This document shows positions 14,127 through 20,816 of a stretch of DNA of 22,800 nucleotides, piece after piece (positions within the stretch are counted from its first letter, which is position 1; each line of letters opens with the position of its first letter). The DNA is taken from positions 12,095-34,894 of the forward strand of contig MFQK01000001.1 in the NCBI GenBank assembly GCA_001783035.1, given 5' to 3'. The notes beneath the pieces were generated by a model. That model searched no databases. It was not told the origin of the DNA and saw only the letters and a list, made by a program, of their open reading frames with translations. A program made the position numbers and the translations under genes. This DNA is from Candidatus Magasanikbacteria bacterium RIFCSPLOWO2_02_FULL_44_11. GTDB lineage: Bacteria > Patescibacteriota > Patescibacteriia > Magasanikbacterales > GWA2-37-8.

Positions 14127-15049
14127 ACCAGACACTCCGTTTTGAAATTATAAAGGATCTGGCTGCGGCCCAAAAAATCTGGGAATCACTTTCACCCCAC
14201 GAAACGATCTACGACGATTGGGATTTTAGAAATACTTTCCACGCCTATCATAAAAAGGAATTATTTTTTATAGTCGGTTACCAAGACACGGAAGCAGCCG
14301 GTTTACTTGCCCTCCAATACAACAATGATCAAAATTATTTTGAATTTTGGGGTGGCAGCTATATGGAAGATAACCGCGTGATGGTAAAGCCGGGTTACGA
14401 AAATCTTATTCCGGAGTTTTATAATTTTGGCGGCACTTTAGGAAAACCGTTGCGCCTCGAATATATCCGCGGTAATGATGCCTACACCACTTCCCTGCCG
14501 TTTCAAGATTACAAATTTGTCTTGCCGCTAAAAAATTTTAGCGACACAAACGATTATCTCGATGCCGTCTTTAGCGGTGAATCCAAGAAAAAGCTGGTTA
14601 AGCGACTAAAAAAAATTGATGACCTGGGAGTCACTATCGAAGAAGATAATTGGGCCGATTTAGAACTTTTGATCAATTGGAATATAGCCGCCTTTTCCGA
14701 CTCCGCCTTCATTGACCGGCCGTTTCACAAGGAAATTTTTCGGGATTTACTCAAACCACACGCTACTTTTCAGGCGCGTTTACTTACCTTCAATATTGGT
14801 GGGAAAAAACAAGCGGTAACGATGGGCCTGGTGTACAATAAAACTTATGCCTCGGTCAATCGAGGTATTGATCCGGAAGCGGATAAAAATGTACGCGAGT
14901 ATATCCACGTAAAGAAAGTGGCCGACGCTCTCAAACTAGGTGGCGAGCTTTTTGACGCTTTTGTCGGCGACTATGGCTGGAAAGAACGGTGGGGTTGCCA
15001 AAAAATCCCGCAACACTCCTTTATTACCTCATCTACCGAACGAGTTTAA
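14123..15049 (+). CDS. FemAB/BioF2-like GNAT-fold acyltransferase, second paralogue
   Basis: A 308-residue paralogue of the preceding gene, aligning over its whole length. Shared blocks include the start (IKDLAAAQKIWESLSPHETIYDDWDFR here, INDLAAAKTWWERFSP there), GLLALQYNN, SLPFQDYKFVLPL, the basic KKKLVKRLKKIDDLGV segment, FRDLLKPH and the C-terminal FVGDYGWKERWG. The two copies have diverged strongly, so the duplication is old and they probably have different substrates or act in sequence, as FemA and FemB do. It starts 4 bp inside the previous gene and ends 17 bp inside the convergent ileS gene, with no terminator visible. Confidence 0.78.
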   Translation: MNQTLRFEIIKDLAAAQKIWESLSPHETIYDDWDFRNTFHAYHKKELFFIVGYQDTEAAGLLALQYNNDQNYFEFWGGSYMEDNRVMVKPGYENLIPEFYNFGGTLGKPLRLEYIRGNDAYTTSLPFQDYKFVLPLKNFSDTNDYLDAVFSGESKKKLVKRLKKIDDLGVTIEEDNWADLELLINWNIAAFSDSAFIDRPFHKEIFRDLLKPHATFQARLLTFNIGGKKQAVTMGLVYNKTYASVNRGIDPEADKNVREYIHVKKVADALKLGGELFDAFVGDYGWKERWGCQKIPQHSFITSSTERV

Positions 15050-17987
15050 CGCGCAGCTCGGCATCTCCGATTTTCAATGTCTCACCCTGATTGTTTGCGG
15101 CAACCATCTTTTTGGCCAAAACATTTTTGGCGATCTCGTCGTGTGCTTCTTGGAACAAAGATGCGAGCTCGGTATCTGCCGTATCATACTCGACTACGAC
15201 TTTATCTTCGATAGTTAATCCTTGGTTTTTTCGTAATTGGTTAATCGAACGAATTACTTCGCGCGCCAAACCTTCTTTTTTCAAAGCGGGCGTCAATTCC
15301 GTATTAAGGGCCACAGTTATATGGTTTTCTTCTTTTTTTAGCCAATTTTTGCAAAGCGCGACTTTTTTAACCAATTTAACTTCCTTAATGTTCATCTCAT
15401 CGGCGATAATTGCCAACAACCCGGAATCTAACGCGCCTATCTCGGTCTTACCTAATGGTGAAAGCCCAATTTCAAGGCTGCTTAACACTTGGCGCACCTT
15501 AATGCCCGCTTCGGCGCGCAACGACAATCCATATTCGACGATTTTTCTAACCCCGACCATCTGTTTGAGGGTGACATCAGTCAATAATTTCTTATTAAAG
15601 TCCGGCCACATCTCCAAATGCACGCTTTTTTGTTCGCCGGTAACGGTCTGGAATATTTTTTCAGCGAGAAAAGGCGTAAAAGGCGCCATGACTTTTGATA
15701 AGGTGGTCAGCACTTCACGAAGCGTCGCGAGAGCCAGGGACTTGTCGGCCGCGTCGTCGTCTTTGAAGCGATCACGGGAGCGGCGCACATACCATTGGGA
15801 TAATTCCGTAATAAAATCTAGAATGGGTCGGGCGGCTTGGGCCAATTCGTAGCGTTCCATATGACGAGTGACCTCGTGTACAAGGACATGCAATTTCGCG
15901 ATCACCCAACGGTCGAGCGCGTGGTTGCTCGTTTTTTTGGCATACTTGCCGTCGTTGAACATGGTATAAAATTCCAACACATTTGTAGCCGTATTGATCA
16001 ATTTACTGAAAACTTCGCGCACACCGGCTTCCGAAAAATTCAAGGCCTCGGCTTCGACGACCGGCGAGCTCATCAAATAATAACGCACGGCATCGGCGCC
16101 ATATTTTTCAATTACCAATTCCGGCTCCGGATAATTTTTCAATCGTTTGCTCATTTTTTTACCATCTTCGGCGAGCACAATGCCGTTAACGACCACATTC
16201 TTGAAAGCCGGAACGCTCCGCTTTACCGATGGTATGGCCGGCTTTTTGCCGCTAGTGAGTGCTGTTGCGAGCACATGTAGGGTATAGAACCAACCGCGAG
16301 TTTGGTCCTGGCCTTCGGCAATAAATTCCGCCGGAAACGACGCTTCAAATTTCTTTTTATTTTCAAACGGGTAGTGCCTTTGACCGTACGGCATACTGCC
16401 AGATTCAAACCAACAATCCAGCACTTCGGGAATACGTCGGTATACTTTCCCGTTTTTCGTGATAGTCAGGTGGTCGATCAAATGTTTGTGCAAATCGGTA
16501 ACTTTCTGGCCAGTCAACGATTCAAGCTCATCGACGCTGCCCACACAAATAATTTCTCCATCGGGACCTTCCCAAACCGGCAGTGGCGTGCCCCAATAAC
16601 GACTGCGGGAAATTGCCCAATCACGAGCACCATCGAGCCATTTACCAAAGCGGCCTTCTTTAATATGCTCCGGCACCCAATTGATGGGTCCGTTATTTTT
16701 TATGAGCTGGTCTTTAAGTTCGGTCACTCGCACAAACCAGCTGGTCGTGGCGTAATTCAAAAGCGGTGTATCGCAGCGCCAGCAATGCGGGTAGCTATGT
16801 TGGACTTTTTCTTTCGCAAAAAGTTTGCCATTGTGAGCAAGCCATTTAATAATTTCAACATCGGCTTTGGTCAGATCGTCCTTCGGCTTTACATCCATAT
16901 CCGCGAAGTCTTTTACCGCCGGGATGAACTTTCCTTCCATCGTCACATGCTGCACCAGGGGGATTTCTTCGGCCTTACCAACAGCAAAGTCATCTTCACC
17001 AAAGGCCGGGGCAATATGGACAATGCCGGTGCCGTCGGTTGTCGTCACAAAATCGGCCACAACCGTGCGGAAAGCATTTGGTGTGTCCTTAAAGTAAGGG
17101 AAAAGCGGCTCGTAAGACAAGTCCGCAAGCTCCACACCCTTAAAACGTCCGACTTCCTTCCATTGTTTACCAACAAAGACGGTTTCGGCACGATCTCGAG
17201 CCACGACATAATGGCCTTCTTCTCCGTCTATTGAAACGAGTACGTATTCAATATCATGACCAAGCGCGAGAAGTACATTCCCCGGCAAGGTCCAGGGAGT
17301 CGTCGTCCAAGCCAGGTAATAAAATGGTCCGGGAAGATGTTCGAAAGCAGTTTTTGATTTTGTGCTGGGAACAATTTTGAATTTCGCCGTCACTGCCAAG
17401 TCCTTGACATCCTTATATCCTTGCGTGACTTCAAAATTCGACAACGTAGTCACACAGCGCGGGCAAATGTGCATGGCCTTATACCCTTTATAGATGAGTT
17501 CGCGGTCCCAAAGCTGCTTGAAAACCCACCAAACACTTTCCATATAGGAGGGGTCCATGGTTTTGTAGTCGTTTTCCATATCAACCCAGCGACCAAGGCG
17601 ATGGATGGTCTTTTTCCACTCTTTAGCATACCGTAACACAGTCGCCCGGCAGGCTTCGTTAAATTTCGCGATGCCAAAATTTTCAATATCTTTTTTGGTT
17701 TTCAAATTCAAATCGGCTTCAATGATGTTTTCAATCGGCAGCCCGTGGCAATCCCAACCCCAGCGACGCTCCACTCGGTATCCGCGCATTGTAAAGTAGC
17801 GCGGCACCACGTCTTTCATGGTCGAAGCGACAATATGGCCATAGTGCGGCAAACCGGTCGCAAACGGCGGGCCATCATAAAAAACATACGGCTTTTTTTC
17901 CGAACGTTCGGCAACGGACTTTTCAAATGTTTTATCTTTATCCCAAAAGGCGAGGACCTTTTGTTCTTCTTGGTTGGCGTTGTACAT
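15033..17987 (-). CDS. ileS: Isoleucyl-tRNA synthetase (eukaryote-like, IleS2 type)
   Basis: Charges tRNA(Ile), 984 residues. The class I signatures are PPFATGLPHYGH (HIGH motif, 48-51) and KMSKR (611-615). GWDCHGLPIE (about 74-83), the editing-domain segments WTTTPWTLPGN and GTGIVHIAPAFGEDDF (about 317-332), the anticodon-binding helical domain (WYVRRSRDRF) and a long C-terminal region are all present. The GWDCHGLPIE form and the lack of a C-terminal zinc ribbon place it with the eukaryote/archaeal-like type 2 enzymes, which as a class are poorly inhibited by mupirocin; that is family knowledge, not shown here. The ATG at 17987 lies just after a T-box leader. An in-frame ATG at 18023 would sit inside the antiterminator and is rejected. 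The last 17 bp overlap the convergent acyltransferase gene. Confidence 0.97.
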   Translation of the reverse strand: MYNANQEEQKVLAFWDKDKTFEKSVAERSEKKPYVFYDGPPFATGLPHYGHIVASTMKDVVPRYFTMRGYRVERRWGWDCHGLPIENIIEADLNLKTKKDIENFGIAKFNEACRATVLRYAKEWKKTIHRLGRWVDMENDYKTMDPSYMESVWWVFKQLWDRELIYKGYKAMHICPRCVTTLSNFEVTQGYKDVKDLAVTAKFKIVPSTKSKTAFEHLPGPFYYLAWTTTPWTLPGNVLLALGHDIEYVLVSIDGEEGHYVVARDRAETVFVGKQWKEVGRFKGVELADLSYEPLFPYFKDTPNAFRTVVADFVTTTDGTGIVHIAPAFGEDDFAVGKAEEIPLVQHVTMEGKFIPAVKDFADMDVKPKDDLTKADVEIIKWLAHNGKLFAKEKVQHSYPHCWRCDTPLLNYATTSWFVRVTELKDQLIKNNGPINWVPEHIKEGRFGKWLDGARDWAISRSRYWGTPLPVWEGPDGEIICVGSVDELESLTGQKVTDLHKHLIDHLTITKNGKVYRRIPEVLDCWFESGSMPYGQRHYPFENKKKFEASFPAEFIAEGQDQTRGWFYTLHVLATALTSGKKPAIPSVKRSVPAFKNVVVNGIVLAEDGKKMSKRLKNYPEPELVIEKYGADAVRYYLMSSPVVEAEALNFSEAGVREVFSKLINTATNVLEFYTMFNDGKYAKKTSNHALDRWVIAKLHVLVHEVTRHMERYELAQAARPILDFITELSQWYVRRSRDRFKDDDAADKSLALATLREVLTTLSKVMAPFTPFLAEKIFQTVTGEQKSVHLEMWPDFNKKLLTDVTLKQMVGVRKIVEYGLSLRAEAGIKVRQVLSSLEIGLSPLGKTEIGALDSGLLAIIADEMNIKEVKLVKKVALCKNWLKKEENHITVALNTELTPALKKEGLAREVIRSINQLRKNQGLTIEDKVVVEYDTADTELASLFQEAHDEIAKNVLAKKMVAANNQGETLKIGDAELRVKLVR

Positions 17988-17995
17988 AGTTAAAC

Positions 17996-18019
17996 AAAAA
18001 ACACGCTTAAAATTGCGTG
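17996..18019 (-). terminator. Terminator of the ileS T-box leader
   Basis: On the minus strand CACGC/GCGTG (18019-18015 with 18006-18002) closes an eight-base loop AATTTTAA and is followed by six T (18001-17996). G-T pairs can extend its base toward the UCUUG strand of the antiterminator, which would make the two structures compete. It ends about 9 bp before the ATG. Confidence 0.8.
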
Positions 18020-18167
18020 CCAAGAGTCACCGACATTTGTCGGGACGGTACCATCTTGTGCTTTCACTTATTTGCAGCGTTGACGGGCTTACCCGAGGAG
18101 GTCTACTTCCCGTCTAGAGGACGGATTTCTACTCCCAGCTCCCCGCTGATAACGGGTAATCGCTTAT
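17996..18167 (-). promoter_or_regulatory. T-box riboswitch leader of ileS
   Basis: Read on the minus strand. Stem I is only CCCG/CGGG (18156-18142) with loop UUAUCAG holding the isoleucine specifier AUC (18150-18148). A second arm CCGUC/GACGG follows, flanked by AGUA (18133-18130) and GAA (18109-18107), as in the S-turn of Stem II. Next comes CGGG/CCCG with loop UAAG (18095-18084). The antiterminator is textbook: CAAGA/UCUUG (18058-18054 with 18025-18021), the seven-base bulge UGGUACC (18053-18047) whose UGGU pairs with the ACCA end of tRNA(Ile), and the A2 stem (18046-18026). A short terminator follows. This is the ultrashort-Stem-I layout known for actinobacterial ileS, but with a terminator rather than a Shine-Dalgarno sequester. 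Core element certain; stem assignments by eye. Confidence 0.88.
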
Positions 18168-18173
18168 GTTTTA

Positions 18174-18202
18174 ATTGTATTCTTAAACTGCACTTTTGTC
18201 AA
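18174..18202 (-). promoter_or_regulatory. Promoter of ileS
   Basis: On the minus strand TTGACA (18202-18197), a 17-bp spacer and TACAAT (18179-18174). The predicted start near 18167 places Stem I of the T-box within the first dozen nucleotides. Confidence 0.82.
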
Positions 18203-18220
18203 AATCGTTTGTCAAAATCG
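18195..18220. repeat. 13-bp tandem duplication containing the ileS -35 box
   Basis: TTTGTCAAAATCG occurs twice without a gap (18195-18207 and 18208-18220). Each copy carries TGTCAA, the complement of a perfect TTGACA; only the copy nearer the gene has a -10 at 17 bp. Confidence 0.9.
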
Positions 18221-18276
18221 TTCTCTCCTTCTTTAGAAATGAGCAACCAAGATGCCCTAACAAGGTTAATTTCGAT

Positions 18277-18615
18277 TTAAACCAGTATGGCGGCTCGATT
18301 TTTTAAATAATCGTCCAAATCGAATAAATACTCCAAAAGTTCTCGCCGCTCTGGCGCCACTTCGGCTTCCGGAAAATTTTGTACTTCACGGGTTATGGCT
18401 TCTTTTAGAGAATGGATTTTTTCAACCGATCGTGGCAGCGGTCTATTATCAAACTTATCAATTTGACCTTGCAATTTATGCATTAAATCTTCCAATAATA
18501 AATTATTCGTGCGTGTTCTTTGGCACCAGGCAATCAGGTCTTTTTTAGGAATTGGTTCCCGTACTTCTTGCTCTTTTATGCCTTCGAACGGTGTATGATA
18601 GAGTTCTTTTTTCAT
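18277..18615 (-). CDS. Small helical protein, unknown
   Basis: A 112-residue soluble protein I do not recognise. After a Pro-containing start (LYHTPFEGIKEQEVREPIPK) it is mainly charged helix: WCQRTRTNNLLLEDLMHKLQ, then HSLKEAITREVQNFPEAE and a leucine/acid-rich end ELLEYLFDLDDYLKNRAA. No membrane segment, signal or metal motif is seen. It has its own promoter, divergent from rpiB, and the ATG at 18615 is preceded by T. No terminator is evident between its stop and the ileS promoter, so some read-through into the T-box region is possible. Confidence 0.65.
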   Translation of the reverse strand: MKKELYHTPFEGIKEQEVREPIPKKDLIAWCQRTRTNNLLLEDLMHKLQGQIDKFDNRPLPRSVEKIHSLKEAITREVQNFPEAEVAPERRELLEYLFDLDDYLKNRAAILV

Positions 18616-18640
18616 AGAAATTTAATGGTAGTCACTTCTG

Positions 18641-18669
18641 ATTGTAAATGAAATCCGCCAGTTGGTCAA
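18641..18669 (-). promoter_or_regulatory. Promoter of the 112-residue protein gene
   Basis: On the minus strand TTGACC (18669-18664), a 17-bp spacer and TACAAT (18646-18641). The predicted leader is about 20 nt. Confidence 0.68.
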
Positions 18670-18672
18670 TCT

Positions 18673-18697
18673 TATCGGGCCACTTCATATCGGGCCA
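18673..18697. repeat. 10-bp direct repeat between divergent promoters, possible operator
   Basis: TATCGGGCCA occurs at 18673-18682 and 18688-18697, a 15-bp period. The pair fills the gap between the -35 boxes of the divergent promoters (18664-18669 and 18698-18703). The position suits a regulator acting on both; no regulator gene is adjacent. Confidence 0.45.
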
Positions 18698-18725
18698 TTG
18701 CCAAACTAAGTAGTCGTGTTATAAT
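18698..18725 (+). promoter_or_regulatory. Promoter of the rpiB operon
   Basis: TTGCCA (18698-18703), a 16-bp spacer and a perfect TATAAT (18720-18725) preceded by TGT (extended -10). The predicted start near 18732 leaves a leader of about 12 nt. Confidence 0.78.
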
Positions 18726-18743
18726 TACCCCCATTATACTCCT

Positions 18744-19184
18744 ATGCTTTATATTGCCTCCGATCACGCCGGGTTTCAGCTAAAAAAGACCCTGGTTGCG
18801 TATTTAACCAAGGTTCTAAAAATGCCGGTAGAAGACCTGGGACCAAGCTCTTTTGATGAAAATGACGACTATCCGGATTTTGCCCGGGCGGTAGCCGAAC
18901 GAGTGGCTGAAGTGCACGAAAATCGCGGCATCTTAATTTGCGGATCTGGACATGGTGTCTGTATTGTAGCCAACAAATTACATCGTATCCGAGCGGTGCT
19001 TGGTCCCAGTATCGAATCGGTAAAATTCGCTCGAAAAGATGAAGACGCTAATATAGTTTGTTTGGCTGGCAGAACTTTATCAGATGAACATGCCCGCGCA
19101 ATCGTCAAAACTTTTTTAGAGACGCCTTTTTCAGGCGAAGAGCGCCACGTCCGCCGATTACAGAAACTAGCTGAACTCGAATAA
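18744..19184 (+). CDS. rpiB: Ribose-5-phosphate isomerase B
   Basis: RpiB/LacAB-family sugar-phosphate isomerase, 146 residues, interconverting ribose 5-phosphate and ribulose 5-phosphate in the non-oxidative pentose phosphate pathway. IASDHAG (4-10), DYPDFA (42-47), the catalytic Cys66 in LICGSGHGVCIVANK and the ARKDEDANIVCLAGR segment identify the family. Two differences from well-studied members are visible: CGSG instead of CGTG, and Asp99-Glu-Asp-Ala-Asn where His-Asn-Asp-Ala-Asn is usual, so the ring-opening histidine appears to be replaced. It is followed after 3 bp by rpe, which uses the product, so the pathway assignment is well supported even if the exact sugar is not. Confidence 0.9.
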   Translation: MLYIASDHAGFQLKKTLVAYLTKVLKMPVEDLGPSSFDENDDYPDFARAVAERVAEVHENRGILICGSGHGVCIVANKLHRIRAVLGPSIESVKFARKDEDANIVCLAGRTLSDEHARAIVKTFLETPFSGEERHVRRLQKLAELE

Positions 19185-19187
19185 TCT

Positions 19188-19850
19188 ATGCGACCTTCAG
19201 TTTTTGCTCCGGCGGTTCTGGCCCACACCTTTCTGGAATTCGAAAGCCAAATTAAAAAAATTGACATAGGGCTTTTTCCATATGTGCACATTGATGTTAT
19301 GGATGGAAAATTTGTCCCGCATACCTCATTTAAAGAAATCGACCGCCTAGAAGGATTAGCCAGCAATCTCCCCTTTGAGCTGCACCTGATGGTGGAAGAT
19401 CCTTTGGCCGAGCTCGAGAAATGGGCCGCTGTCGGCAACGTCTTTCGGATAATTTTTCATATTGAATCTGGCCGTAATCTCGATGTGGCTATGGCTTTGG
19501 CTGAAGACACCGAGCTGGCGGTTGGTTTGGCTATCAAACCCCAGACGCCTCTTTCCTCGCTTGTCCCCTACCTCGATCGGATTGATGTAGCTCAATTCAT
19601 GACCGTCAATCCCGGCGCGCAGGGAGAAAAATTCATAGCTGGCGTGCTCGAAAATATCAGTGAATTTAACAAATCTCGTGAGGGAATTTTGACCAGTGTC
19701 GACGGTGCGGTCAATCTCACGACCCTCCCCGAGTTAATCAAAAGAGGCGTCGATATTTTTACCGTCGGCAGCGCTTTTAGGCATGCTCCCGATGTGAAAA
19801 AAACCTACAAAGCGATGAAAGCAATGATAGCAAGCCAAAAAATTAATTAG
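19188..19850 (+). CDS. rpe: Ribulose-phosphate 3-epimerase
   Basis: A 220-residue TIM-barrel epimerase converting ribulose 5-phosphate and xylulose 5-phosphate. The metal ligands are in place: H34 and D36 (VHIDVMDGKFVPH), H66 (ELHLMVEDP) and D172 (SVDGAVN). Phosphate-binding segments MTVNPGAQGEKF and FTVGSAFR are present. The first strand reads FAPAVLAHTF where IAPSILSADF is typical, so the usual serine is missing, and GAQGEKF replaces GFGGQ; it may be a divergent subgroup or an epimerase for a related pentulose phosphate. It starts 3 bp after rpiB and ends 10 bp before the flavoprotein gene. Confidence 0.88.
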   Translation: MRPSVFAPAVLAHTFLEFESQIKKIDIGLFPYVHIDVMDGKFVPHTSFKEIDRLEGLASNLPFELHLMVEDPLAELEKWAAVGNVFRIIFHIESGRNLDVAMALAEDTELAVGLAIKPQTPLSSLVPYLDRIDVAQFMTVNPGAQGEKFIAGVLENISEFNKSREGILTSVDGAVNLTTLPELIKRGVDIFTVGSAFRHAPDVKKTYKAMKAMIASQKIN

Positions 19851-19860
19851 TCTTTGTCGT

Positions 19861-20808
19861 ATGTATGATCTGATTATTATAGGAGGATCGGCGGTCGGAT
19901 GCTCGGCGGCGATTTATGCAGCGCGCCGCGGCCTTAACTTTAAAGTTGTCACTGATGATATCGGCGGCGAAGTAGCTTTGTCGGGGCAGGTAAACAATTG
20001 GCCCGGCATTCTGGATATCCAGGGCTACGAGCTGGCCCAGCAATTTTATGCCCACGCCAAATCATACGGCGTTGTCTTTGATCAAGGCTGGCAAGTTACA
20101 GCTATCCGGCCAGAAAAAAAACGCTTCGCAGTCACAGCAAAAAATGCTGTCGATGAAGTTAAAACATATGAAGCTAAAACCGTTATTATTGGCAGCGGAA
20201 TTCATCCCCGCCATCTCAATATACCGGGGGAGAAAGAGCTTTACCATAAAGGCGTCACCTATTGTACGGTTTGCGACGGACCCTTGTTTAAAAATAAGGT
20301 GACCGCCACGATTGGCGCGGGAAACAGCGCCCTTGAGTCCGGTTTAATGATGGCGACTCTGGCCAAAAAAGTTTACGTTCTGACCAAATTTCCCAACACC
20401 GCGAATACACAGGGCGGTTTTCCAAAAGGAGAAAAAATCCTGATTGATAAACTAAAAGCTATGAGCAACGTAGAGATCATTTATGAAGTGGCAACGACAA
20501 AAATAATCGGTACGACCAAAGTAGAGGGCCTGGTATATGCCGATGCCAAAGGAAAACCTCGAGAGCTGGTGGCAGACGCCACGATGGTACATATTGGTAT
20601 GACACCGAATTCGCAATTTGCCGGTATTCTCAAAAAAAATAACCAAGCAGAAATTATTGTTGATAACCGGTGTCGAACGTCCGTGCCGGGCATTTTCGCC
20701 GCGGGCGACGTCACAGATATTCCTTATAAACAAATAGGTATCGCCGCCGGACAAGGCATTGTTGCCGCCCTGGCGGCAATCGAGTATACTAATAGGTGGA
20801 CAGAATAA
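19861..20808 (+). CDS. trxB: Thioredoxin reductase-like flavoprotein
   Basis: A 315-residue FAD/NAD(P)-dependent reductase of the thioredoxin reductase family. The FAD site IIIGGSAVGCSAAIYAAR (5-22), the redox pair CTVC (C135, C138; CATC is usual), the second nucleotide site IGAGNSALESG (151-161) and the C-terminal FAD motif GIFAAGDVTD are all visible. The NADPH 2'-phosphate motif HRRxxFRA expected after the second site is absent; the segment reads VLTKFPNTANTQGGFPKG instead. Cofactor preference may therefore be NADH or another donor, as in AhpF-like or ferredoxin-linked relatives. It shares the operon with pentose-phosphate genes, and the pfkB promoter lies in its last codons. Confidence 0.88.
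   Translation: MYDLIIIGGSAVGCSAAIYAARRGLNFKVVTDDIGGEVALSGQVNNWPGILDIQGYELAQQFYAHAKSYGVVFDQGWQVTAIRPEKKRFAVTAKNAVDEVKTYEAKTVIIGSGIHPRHLNIPGEKELYHKGVTYCTVCDGPLFKNKVTATIGAGNSALESGLMMATLAKKVYVLTKFPNTANTQGGFPKGEKILIDKLKAMSNVEIIYEVATTKIIGTTKVEGLVYADAKGKPRELVADATMVHIGMTPNSQFAGILKKNNQAEIIVDNRCRTSVPGIFAAGDVTDIPYKQIGIAAGQGIVAALAAIEYTNRWTE
20762..20790 (+). promoter_or_regulatory. Internal promoter of the pfkB gene with overlapping palindrome
   Basis: TTGCCG (20762-20767), a 17-bp spacer and TATACT (20785-20790) lie in the last codons of trxB. The predicted start near 20797 leaves a leader of about 20 nt before the ATG at 20817. A perfect palindrome TTGCCGCC-CT-GGCGGCAA (20762-20779) covers the -35 box and could be an operator or a hairpin in the upstream transcript. 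Confidence 0.6.
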
Positions 20809-20816
20809 TTTTTATT

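Noticed and set aside
16302-17234. 310-codon open frame on the plus strand inside ileS
   Set aside because: ileS is certain on the other strand; the predicted protein is an antisense shadow with no domain.
17988-18023. Longer IleS from an ATG at 18023
   Set aside because: The extra residues would be encoded by the T-box antiterminator and terminator; ATG 17987 gives the normal N-terminus.
18089-18159. Classical long Stem I in the ileS leader closed by TTACCC/GGGTAA, with specifier GTA after GAA (18109-18107)
   Set aside because: That specifier would be valine; the short CCCG/CGGG hairpin with AUC in its loop fits ileS better. Kept as the alternative fold.
18869-19438. 189-codon minus-strand frame across rpiB and rpe
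   Set aside because: Both opposing genes carry clear active-site motifs; the frame is Ser/Arg-rich, as antisense translations often are.
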